Assembly (NCBI GenBank): GCA_035546775.1
Contig: DASZWD010000040.1
Location: 64,291-128,290 of the forward strand
DNA length: 64,000 nt
DNA from: Acidimicrobiales bacterium
Lineage (GTDB): Bacteria > Actinomycetota > Acidimicrobiia > Acidimicrobiales > JACCXE01
Direction of reading: 5' to 3'
The stretch's first letter is position 1. Each line of letters begins with the position of its first letter. Positions 57,400 through 64,000 of the stretch are shown here, in pieces. Below the pieces are notes generated by a model. The model saw only the letters and a program-made list of their open reading frames with translations, did not search any database and had not been told where the DNA came from. Both the position numbers and the translations under genes were made by a program.

Positions 57400-58953
57400 T
57401 TACTGGACGATGCGGGGATGGCCCCCGCAGGAGGTCGCACTGGGGTAGATGCCGAGGGCGGAGATGTCGGCCTGGCCGACGGAGACGCCGAGGCCTTCGA
57501 GGAGGGGCTTGATCGCCGGCGTCAGCGCGGTGTCGAGCGTGCTGAGCACCGTCGGCAGGGCGAGCTGGAGGACGGGAGCGAGCGCCGCGGTGGCGCCGCT
57601 GCCGGTCACGTTCACCGAGGCGAGTGAGACACCCGCACCGCTCGATCCGACGTGCTTGGTGACCGTCGGGGCGAATTCCGTCGGATACGAGAAGGTGAGC
57701 GTGGACGGGGACGCGCTGGCCACCGACGACGAGATCGTCATGTTGCCGAGCAACGTCGTGGCGGTGCCGCTGACCGTGATCGCCGCCGCCTGCCCCGAGA
57801 TGCCCATGGTGGGGGAGGCGCCGCACACGATCGAGGTGAGCGTGCCCGAGGCCTGCGCCGTCGTGTAGTCGAGGGTCACGTGGGCCAAAGGCAGCAACCC
57901 GCCGAGGGGTACGTCGAGGTTGACCCGCAGCTTCACCTGGGCGTTGTCGGCGGTCGTGCCGACCGGACCGATGGCCGTCTTGGCCGGCTCGATCACGTAG
58001 GCCGACAGGCTTACTCCGGCGAGGCCGAGCAGGTTGACCCCCGTCAGCGGGATCGACACGAAGTTGGTGCCGTTCATGAGCTGCGCCGTGCCGGTGACGA
58101 GCTGGTAGGCGTTGAACTCAGCTGAGAGAACCGCGCTGTCGCTCGGCGTCGCCACGTTCAGCAGGTCGCCCAGGGTCACGGTCGTGGACGACGTGATGCT
58201 GGTGTTGATGAGGTCCTGCACCTCGGCCGCCGCCGTGCTGTCACCGTCAGCGGTGAGGGCGCTGGCGGTCGCGGCGAGCAGCTGGGCGGCGGTCAGGTGC
58301 GCACTCAACAGGTCCGACACCGTGCCGACGTTGAAGCCCGACGCGAGCAGCGCCGTCTGGAGTCGCTGGAGCGACACGTTGCCGGTGGCGAGCCCGTCGT
58401 AGCTGACGAGACTGAGGCTGCCGCTGGCACCGAGCATCGTCTTGAGCATCGGATCGAGGCGACTCTTCGACGTGTCGAGGCTGGCGAGCGTCGAGCCCAC
58501 CGAGAAGGCGCCGATGGGCGAGCCGACGAGGGCGACGGCGCGGGCGGTGAGGTCCTTGCCTCCGGGCAGGAACGAGTTGGCGACGTGCGACGTGGTCGTC
58601 ACCAGCACGGCGCTGGCGCCGCCCGCCGAGAAGGCGTTGGTGGTGCCGTCGACGGTGCCGACGGTCGCGGTGATCGTGTGGCTGTTGACGCCCACGACGA
58701 AGCCGTTGCGGGCCGCCGAGGCCACCGCCGCGGTCTGGGCGGCCGAGTCGTAGCCCGCCTGGTTCGTGGTGTTGAGAATGTCGCCGACGGCGCGAGCGGC
58801 GTCGAGAGCCGCCATGTCGGCCACGCTCTGGTCGCTGCGCTTGTCGATGGCGATGCGGCCGATGTCGATGCCCAGCGCGGCGGCGGCGATGCACAGCACC
58901 AGCGCGGGGACGGCCATGACGAGGATCGCGCCTCGCTCGGAACGACGCTTCAT
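57400..58953 (-). CDS. TadG-like protein (locus 2)
   Basis: 517 residues. N-terminal helix RGAILVMAVPALVLCIAAAALGIDIGRIAIDKRSDQSVADMAALDAARAV is of TadG/TadE_N (Flp, DUF-type putative) kind. The rest is a Ser/Thr/Ala/Val-rich extracytoplasmic region with beta-rich low-complexity stretches and almost no charge. It shares only the N-terminal pattern with the locus-1 TadG. A candidate minor component or adhesin-like part of the pilus. Confidence 0.82.
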   Translation of the reverse strand: MKRRSERGAILVMAVPALVLCIAAAALGIDIGRIAIDKRSDQSVADMAALDAARAVGDILNTTNQAGYDSAAQTAAVASAARNGFVVGVNSHTITATVGTVDGTTNAFSAGGASAVLVTTTSHVANSFLPGGKDLTARAVALVGSPIGAFSVGSTLASLDTSKSRLDPMLKTMLGASGSLSLVSYDGLATGNVSLQRLQTALLASGFNVGTVSDLLSAHLTAAQLLAATASALTADGDSTAAAEVQDLINTSITSSTTVTLGDLLNVATPSDSAVLSAEFNAYQLVTGTAQLMNGTNFVSIPLTGVNLLGLAGVSLSAYVIEPAKTAIGPVGTTADNAQVKLRVNLDVPLGGLLPLAHVTLDYTTAQASGTLTSIVCGASPTMGISGQAAAITVSGTATTLLGNMTISSSVASASPSTLTFSYPTEFAPTVTKHVGSSGAGVSLASVNVTGSGATAALAPVLQLALPTVLSTLDTALTPAIKPLLEGLGVSVGQADISALGIYPSATSCGGHPRIVQ

Positions 58954-58962
58954 CGCAGCCTC

Positions 58963-59436
58963 CTAATCCAGCCGCACGACGGCGGTGGCGCGGATGTTGG
59001 TCGGGGTGGCGAGACCCATCCCGGGGGCGAGCGGGACGATGGGGTCCGACTGCCAGGGGTAGGTGATCGTCACCGTGATGCACTTGTGGGTGTCGGCCAC
59101 GCTGTCGCAGCCGGCGATCGAAGCGCTGACGTCCGACGGGTGGTAGTGCGAGCCGAGCGAGCCGGTCAGGCTGTTGCCGGCCGTCGTCGTCGCCTGCGTG
59201 ATGCGGCGCGAGTCGAGGGTGGCGGCCGGGAGGTCGGCGACACTCAGCGCGCTGCGAGCCCCTTCGGTCGCGGCGTGCGTGATGCTGTTCTTGGTCGAGA
59301 GCATCACGCCGAACACGGCGACGGCGTAGATGAAGAGCACGAACAGCAAGCTGACGAGTGCGAACTCCACGAGAGCCGCACCGCGATCGCTCCGGCGCCG
59401 AACTTGGGACCTTTGGCGTTCGGGAAAGTGACTCAC
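58963..59436 (-). CDS. TadE-like pseudopilin (locus 2)
   Basis: 157 residues from GTG. DRGAALVEFALVSLLFVLFIYAVAVFGVML gives the pseudopilin N-terminus; mature part short with two cysteines (AGCDSV, HKCITV) likely to pair. Only one TadE is seen in this locus and no Flp major pilin, so locus 2 may assemble pilins encoded elsewhere, or share those of locus 1. First gene of the locus. Confidence 0.87.
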   Translation of the reverse strand: MSHFPERQRSQVRRRSDRGAALVEFALVSLLFVLFIYAVAVFGVMLSTKNSITHAATEGARSALSVADLPAATLDSRRITQATTTAGNSLTGSLGSHYHPSDVSASIAGCDSVADTHKCITVTITYPWQSDPIVPLAPGMGLATPTNIRATAVVRLD

Positions 59437-59447
59437 GGACTATTCAT

Positions 59448-59481
59448 CGTCTGGTCACCACTGATCCCTAGGGACCAGACG
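59448..59481. promoter_or_regulatory. Palindrome between Tad locus 2 and coaE
   Basis: CGTCTGGTC (59448-59456) and GACCAGACG (59473-59481) with a 16-base spacer, 12 bases upstream of the locus-2 TadE start. It may be an operator or hairpin in the divergent promoter region. Confidence 0.4.
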
Positions 59482-59528
59482 AGTCATTGCGAGTGATGGC
59501 CAGGACTAGTTAGTTGTGTCGTCGTTGG

Positions 59529-59534
59529 TACTTT
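59529..59534 (+). promoter_or_regulatory. -10 box for coaE (leaderless)
   Basis: TACTTT, seven bases before GTG 59542, no Shine-Dalgarno. Confidence 0.5.
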
Positions 59535-59541
59535 TTGGCCC

Positions 59542-60144
59542 GTGTTGCTCATCGCATTGACTGGTGGGATCGGGGCAGGCAAGTCCTCAGCGTCGGCCTT
59601 ACTGGTCGAAAAGGGCGCGGTCCTCGTGGACGCCGATGCGGTGGCGCGCGACCTCCAAAAAGCCGGAGGAAAGGCCTTTGGTCCCATGGTCGAACTCTTC
59701 GGTGAGGGGGTGGTCGGTGCCGATGGGGAGCTCAACCGCGCGGCGATCGCGGCCATCGTCTTCCCGGACAAGGAGAAGCTGGCGGCCCTGAACGCGCTGA
59801 TGCTGCCGATGATCGGCGCCGAGATCGCGGCGCGTATCGAAGCCGAGCGCGCCAGCGACAACGTCGTGCTCCTCGACTTGCCGCTACTGGGCATGGGCAC
59901 GACGAACAACTACGGCACTCAGGCGATGATCGTGGTCGATTGTCCCGTGGAGATCGCCCTGGACCGGGTGGTCAACGGGCCACGGGCGATGAAGCGCGAG
60001 GATGCCGAGGCGCGTATCGCCGCCCAGATCACGCGGGAGGAGCGGCTGAAGCTCGCCGACTTCGTGATCGACAACTCCGGCTCTCCCGCCGATCTCGCCC
60101 TCGCCGTCGACGAGTGCTGGAAGTGGATCCTGTCGCTGGCGTGA
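59542..60144 (+). CDS. coaE: Dephospho-CoA kinase
   Basis: 200 residues; last step of coenzyme A synthesis. P-loop TGGIGAGKSS (Lys14), VDADAVARDLQK, and the LID/CoA parts VLLDLPLL and REERLKLADFVIDNSGSPADL. Many actinobacterial CoaE proteins carry an extra C-terminal GrpB-like domain; this one does not. GTG start agrees with the -10 box. Confidence 0.95.
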   Translation: MLLIALTGGIGAGKSSASALLVEKGAVLVDADAVARDLQKAGGKAFGPMVELFGEGVVGADGELNRAAIAAIVFPDKEKLAALNALMLPMIGAEIAARIEAERASDNVVLLDLPLLGMGTTNNYGTQAMIVVDCPVEIALDRVVNGPRAMKREDAEARIAAQITREERLKLADFVIDNSGSPADLALAVDECWKWILSLA

Positions 60145-60219
60145 CAGCGTTTGGTTGCTGTTGGGCGTCACGTGGGTTCGGCGGCCGATCTGGTCTCCAC
60201 TGACACCAGGAGACCGACC

Positions 60220-60642
60220 TTGTCCATCACCGCAGAGAACCGGCCGTCACGGCTCAAAGGCAAGGTGCTCGTAGTCGACGACGACGCCGTCACCCGGCGG
60301 ATCGCCAAAGAGATGCTGGCTCGACTCGGATACGACACCGAGGAGGTGGGCGACGGCGAAGCTGCCCTCGACGCTCTCGGTCACGGCGAATACGCGGCGG
60401 TGCTGATGGACTGCTTCATGCCCCGGATGAACGGCTTCGACGCCACCGCCGCCTTGCGCAAGCGCGAGGGGCGCACTCGGCACACACCTGTGATCGCCAT
60501 GACGGTTTCGGGCGCCAGCGAGACGGCGCACCGCTGCGGCGCCGTCGGAGCCGACGGCTTTCTGGTCAAGCCCGTCGGCCAAGGCGATCTCGAAGAACTG
60601 CTCGACTATTGGACGGTGCGCCGGCGGGCGCAGACGCGCTGA
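60220..60642 (+). CDS. Single-domain CheY-like response regulator
   Basis: 140 residues from TTG 60220, chosen because AGGAG lies seven bases upstream. Receiver fold with acidic pocket VVDDDAV, phosphoacceptor Asp64 (VLMDCFMPRMNG), Thr95 (AMTVSG) and Lys117 (FLVKPVG). Resembles the receiver domains of hybrid kinases more than CheY proper. No output domain and no kinase nearby, so it is probably an orphan phosphorelay piece. Confidence 0.88.
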   Translation: MSITAENRPSRLKGKVLVVDDDAVTRRIAKEMLARLGYDTEEVGDGEAALDALGHGEYAAVLMDCFMPRMNGFDATAALRKREGRTRHTPVIAMTVSGASETAHRCGAVGADGFLVKPVGQGDLEELLDYWTVRRRAQTR

Positions 60643-60643
60643 C

Positions 60644-61321
60644 TCAGGCGACGGTGACGTCGATGGGCGCGGCCTCGATCCGCTGATCGCTGGCGCCGCG
60701 GCAAGTCCAGTCGGGCGCGAGGTTCAGGCAGATGGTCACGCCGGCGACGAGGCGGGCGCGCCCCGACGGCGCCGTGCACCCAGTGGTCGGAGTACCGGGG
60801 TGGGTGGGGTAGTAGTCGTCGATCGCCACGTGGTCGCCCGGCGTGATCTCGAGGAAGCCGGTGGGGACGGTGGTGTAGACGTCGGCCGATCGGCATGTCT
60901 GGTCCGACCACAGCGGGCGGTCGGACGAGTCGAGGAGGGCGAAGTGGGACTCGCGGTTGGTCAAGTAGCCGATGCTGCGGCCGGTGCGGTTGGTGATCGA
61001 CAACACCAGGTGGACCGCCGTGCCCCCGCGGAATGTCGCCGTCTCGTTCGTCTGTAGCACGAGGTCGACACCGGCCACGACGCGGTGCGACACGCCCGGT
61101 GGATAGGCGGCAGTGAGGGCCGTCGTGGTCGGGGCGCGGCCAGTGACCGGGACGGTGGTCGTCGAGGTGCGGTCGAGCACGGCGGCGTCGCCGATCTCGG
61201 TCTTGGGTTGGGTGCGGGGGAGTTTGTGCGCCGATGCGTCCTTGGCGGTAAACGTCGGCATCCCGCAGGCGGCCGTCAAGGCGGCCAGCACGACACACGC
61301 AACCCCGAGGCGCCCCCGCAT
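60644..61321 (-). CDS. Lipoprotein, unknown function
   Basis: 225 residues. Signal peptide with lipobox LTAAC, a Thr/Pro linker ([17 protein letters not shown]), then a beta-rich domain ([52 protein letters not shown]) of the intracellular-proteinase-inhibitor-like / DUF4232-like sort; four cysteines (QTCRS, TGCTA, ICLNL, WTCRG) may form two disulfides. Leaderless start predicted. Divergent from uvrB and nearly touching the receiver gene at its end. Confidence 0.75.
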   Translation of the reverse strand: MRGRLGVACVVLAALTAACGMPTFTAKDASAHKLPRTQPKTEIGDAAVLDRTSTTTVPVTGRAPTTTALTAAYPPGVSHRVVAGVDLVLQTNETATFRGGTAVHLVLSITNRTGRSIGYLTNRESHFALLDSSDRPLWSDQTCRSADVYTTVPTGFLEITPGDHVAIDDYYPTHPGTPTTGCTAPSGRARLVAGVTICLNLAPDWTCRGASDQRIEAAPIDVTVA

Positions 61322-61327
61322 CGTCTA

Positions 61328-61333
61328 AAGCTA
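61328..61333 (-). promoter_or_regulatory. -10 box for the lipoprotein gene (leaderless)
   Basis: TAGCTT on the minus strand, six bases from ATG 61321. Confidence 0.5.
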
Positions 61334-61394
61334 CGGCACCGGCCGCCCAGATCCCTGCTGGGGCCGGCGGGAATTCGGTGTTACACCCCTTCTA

Positions 61395-61400
61395 TACGCT
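61395..61400 (+). promoter_or_regulatory. -10 box for uvrB (leaderless)
   Basis: TACGCT, seven bases before ATG 61408. This favours ATG over the GTG at 61378. No LexA-like operator is seen here. Confidence 0.5.
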
Positions 61401-61407
61401 GAGCCGG

Positions 61408-63432
61408 ATGCCTCAGTTTGAAATGGTGGCCGACTATCAACCGGCGGGCGATCAGCCGCAGGCGATCGCGCAGTTGACGGAGGGCATCGAGGCCGGCGAG
61501 AAGATGCAGACGCTGCTCGGCATCACTGGGTCGGGCAAGTCGGCCACGATCGGCTGGACGATCGAGCAGGTGCAGAAGCCCACGCTGGTGATCGCGCCCA
61601 ACAAGTCGCTGGCGGCGCAGCTGGCCTCGGAGTTCAAGGAGTTCTTCCCCAAGAACCGGGTCGAGTACTTCGTGTCGTATTACGACTATTACCAGCCCGA
61701 GGCGTACATCCCGTCGAGCGACACCTTCATCGAGAAGGACAGCTCGATCAACGACGAGATCGACCGGCTGCGCCACTCCACCACCTCGGCGCTGCTGGCG
61801 CGGCGCGACGTGATCGTGGTGGCGTCCGTCTCCTGCATCTACGGCCTCGGTGCGCCCGAGGAGTACATGCGCAACCTGCTGCTGCTCAAGCCGGGCGACA
61901 CCGTCGACCAGCGCGAGGTGCTGCGCAAGCTCGTCGACATCGGCTACGACCGCAACGACGCCAACCTCGTGCGCGGCAAGTTCCGCGTCCGCGGCGACAT
62001 CATCGAAGTGCACCCAGCCTACGAAGAGGCGTCGGTGCGCATCGAGCTGTTCGGCGACGACGTCGAGCGCATCACCCGCATCGACCCGGTCACCGGCGAG
62101 ATCATCGCCGTGCTCGACGACCTCGCCGTGTGGCCCGCCACCCACTACGTCACCGGCAACGAGCGGTTGCGCGAGGCGATCGTGCGCATCGAAGACGAGT
62201 TGCAGCAGCGACTGGCCTTCTTCGAAAAGGAGAACAAGCTGCTCGAGGCGCAGCGGCTGCGCATGCGCACGTCCTACGACCTCGAGATGATGGCCGAGGT
62301 CGGCTACTGCAACGGCATCGAGAACTACTCACGCCACCTCGACGGTCGCGCCGCCGGCGAACCACCCTCGACGCTGCTCGACTTCTTCCCCGACGACTAT
62401 CTGCTCGTGATCGACGAGAGTCACGTCACGGTGCCCCAGCTGCACGGTCAGTACGAGGGTGACCGGTCGCGCAAGGAGACCCTCGTCGACCACGGCTTCC
62501 GTCTCCCGTCGGCGGCCGACAACCGCCCGCTGCGCTACGACGAGTTCGCCGAGCGGATCAACCAGGTCATCTTCGTGTCGGCCACGCCGTCGCCCTACGA
62601 GCTCAAGCACTCGGCGCGCGTCGTCGAGCAGATCGTGCGCCCGACCGGCCTGATCGACCCCGACGTGATCGTGCGCCCCACCAAGGGCCAGATCGACGAC
62701 CTCATCAACGAGATCAACGGACGGGTCGACCGCGGCGACCGCGTCCTCGTCACCACCCTGACCAAGAAGATGGCCGAAGACCTCACCGAGTACTTGCTCG
62801 AGCAGGGCCTGAAGGTGCGGTACCTGCACTCGAACATCGACACCGTCGAGCGCATCGAGATCCTGCGCGACCTGCGCCTCGGCGAGTTCGACGTACTCGT
62901 GGGCATCAACCTGCTGCGCGAGGGCCTCGACCTGCCCGAGGTGTCGCTCGTCGCCATCCTCGACGCCGACAAGGAGGGCTTCCTGCGCTCCGAGACCTCG
63001 CTCATCCAGACGATCGGGCGGGCGGCGCGCAACGTCGACGGTCAGGTCGTGATGTACGCCGACACGATGACCGACTCGATGAAGCGCGCCATCTCGGAGA
63101 CGACGCGCCGGCGCGGGGTGCAGCAGCAGTACAACGAGGAGCACGGCATCAACCCGCAGACGATCCGCAAGGCGGTCAACGACCTGCTGTCGATGTTGCG
63201 CCCGTCCGGTACGGCGCCCGTCCCCAACAAGGGGGCGCGCAACCGCATGCGCGACAGCAACGTGCTCGCCGGCCTGGGCGAGCTCGAACACGACCAGCTG
63301 GAGCGCCTCATCCGCACGCTGGAAGAGGAGATGCACGAAGCGGCGGGCGACCTGCGCTTCGAATACGCCGCTCGCCTACGCGACGAGATCGGCGACCTCA
63401 AGAAGAAACTGCACGAGATGGTCGAGGCCTAG
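61408..63432 (+). CDS. uvrB: Excinuclease ABC subunit B
   Basis: 674 residues, DNA-damage verification helicase of nucleotide-excision repair. Walker A GITGSGKS (38-45), the beta-hairpin [12 protein letters not shown] region, Walker B LVIDESHV, motif [33 protein letters not shown], and a C-terminal UVR domain ([31 protein letters not shown]) that contacts UvrC. The 3' end overlaps the convergent membrane gene by 35 bases. Confidence 0.98.
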   Translation: MPQFEMVADYQPAGDQPQAIAQLTEGIEAGEKMQTLLGITGSGKSATIGWTIEQVQKPTLVIAPNKSLAAQLASEFKEFFPKNRVEYFVSYYDYYQPEAYIPSSDTFIEKDSSINDEIDRLRHSTTSALLARRDVIVVASVSCIYGLGAPEEYMRNLLLLKPGDTVDQREVLRKLVDIGYDRNDANLVRGKFRVRGDIIEVHPAYEEASVRIELFGDDVERITRIDPVTGEIIAVLDDLAVWPATHYVTGNERLREAIVRIEDELQQRLAFFEKENKLLEAQRLRMRTSYDLEMMAEVGYCNGIENYSRHLDGRAAGEPPSTLLDFFPDDYLLVIDESHVTVPQLHGQYEGDRSRKETLVDHGFRLPSAADNRPLRYDEFAERINQVIFVSATPSPYELKHSARVVEQIVRPTGLIDPDVIVRPTKGQIDDLINEINGRVDRGDRVLVTTLTKKMAEDLTEYLLEQGLKVRYLHSNIDTVERIEILRDLRLGEFDVLVGINLLREGLDLPEVSLVAILDADKEGFLRSETSLIQTIGRAARNVDGQVVMYADTMTDSMKRAISETTRRRGVQQQYNEEHGINPQTIRKAVNDLLSMLRPSGTAPVPNKGARNRMRDSNVLAGLGELEHDQLERLIRTLEEEMHEAAGDLRFEYAARLRDEIGDLKKKLHEMVEA

Positions 63433-64000
63433 CGAGCCCGATCCGCCAGGGCGCGTTGGCCATCGCCACCACGCCTTCGGCGGCGAAGCACGCCACGGCG
63501 GGTCCCATGGTGAGCGCCCAGTAGTTGCGACCCACGAAGACGGCGAGGGGCACCATCACCGCGGCGTGGAGGAGCAGGGTTCGGGCGCCGCGGTCGTAGC
63601 CCCAACGGCGTACCAGCCCCGCGGCGCCGAGCGCGCCGCCGGCGAGGCCCACGAACCAGCCAAGGGGATGGTCGAACGGGCTCAGCGCGTTGCAGACGTA
63701 CTGCCAGGTGAGGTGATCGGTACCGAAGGGCGTCTGGGTGCCGGTGGGCGACAGGATCGCGGACGCGAGACCGGCGTGCACCACGGCGAACCCGGCGCCG
63801 AGCGCGCCCACCGGCCACCACCACTTCCGGTCTTGGGTGACGACGAAGCCAACCACGAACGCGACGGCGTACAACTCGCGGACGGCCGCCGCCGAGGCGA
63901 GGAGGACGGCCGCAGCCGCCCATCGCTCGTTGCGGAGCGCGAGCACCCCGCCGAGCAGCAAGGGCAGTCCCCACAACTCGGCGTGCAGGTACAGGAACGC
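63398..64000 (-). CDS. Polytopic membrane protein, C-terminal part (possible GT-C glycosyltransferase)
   Basis: Open at the right edge; 200 codons visible. Five or six transmembrane segments ([71 protein letters not shown]). [19 protein letters not shown] followed by VRELYAV is reminiscent of bacterial mannosyltransferase-like GT-C proteins; the catalytic first loop would lie outside the window. Its tail overlaps uvrB. Confidence 0.7.
   Translation of the reverse strand, partial: AFLYLHAELWGLPLLLGGVLALRNERWAAAAVLLASAAAVRELYAVAFVVGFVVTQDRKWWWPVGALGAGFAVVHAGLASAILSPTGTQTPFGTDHLTWQYVCNALSPFDHPLGWFVGLAGGALGAAGLVRRWGYDRGARTLLLHAAVMVPLAVFVGRNYWALTMGPAVACFAAEGVVAMANAPWRIGLARPRPSRAVSS

Overview
The window is high-GC bacterial DNA with frequent GTG/TTG starts, ATGA/GTGA stop-start overlaps, an F420-type luciferase-like oxidoreductase, an ANTAR response regulator, a DtxR/MntR regulator, Thr-rich surface proteins and Tad pilus loci without a secretin. 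This points to a Gram-positive-type actinobacterium. HisA and TrpF are separate genes (no bifunctional PriA), and the overall flavour suggests class Acidimicrobiia, but that placement is inference, not shown by a marker.

Layout. 1-6.5 kb: end of a membrane sensor, two lipoproteins, LLM oxidoreductase, rlmN, VIT1-type transporter, nth. 6.3-19.8 kb: one long + strand biosynthetic block, hisD-C-B-H-A-F, groES-like, hisI, trpE, compact ygfZ, lipoprotein, trpC-F-B-A, then a DEAD-box helicase; nearly every junction overlaps or touches. 19.8-28.5 kb: accessory and envelope genes (UbiB kinase, small enzymes, a glycine-rich PGRS-like secreted protein, Bcp, beta-propeller, cupredoxin), an HTH-LAGLIDADG gene with a LexA-like operator, and tRNA-Leu(CAA). 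28.2-37.9 kb: coiled-coil protein, PdtaR-like regulator, SpoU methylase, MntR, CysQ, polA with two coupled genes, a thrombospondin-C-like surface protein, rpsA. 38-59.4 kb: two complete-looking Tad pilus machineries pointing at each other. Locus 1 (+) has two TadE, TadG, CpaB, CpaE, CpaF, a VWA-TadB fusion, TadC, a GT-C-like membrane protein and three Flp pilins. Locus 2 (-) has TadE, TadG, CpaB, CpaE, CpaF, TadB, TadC. Between them lie a decayed AbiEi-like gene and a carotenoid oxygenase/methyltransferase pair. 59.5-64 kb: coaE, a CheY-like receiver, a lipoprotein, uvrB and the end of a membrane protein.

Regulation. Many operon-leading genes carry TANNNT 6-9 bases before the start codon and no Shine-Dalgarno, the signature of leaderless transcription; others (Tad, PGRS-like, VOC, receivers) have strong Shine-Dalgarno sites. 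Two divergent gene pairs only 25-26 bp apart have back-to-back -10 boxes sharing one TA.

No CRISPR array, insertion sequence, rRNA or replication origin was seen. No stretch over 300 bases lacks a gene; the largest gap, 22650-22862, shows nothing recognisable.
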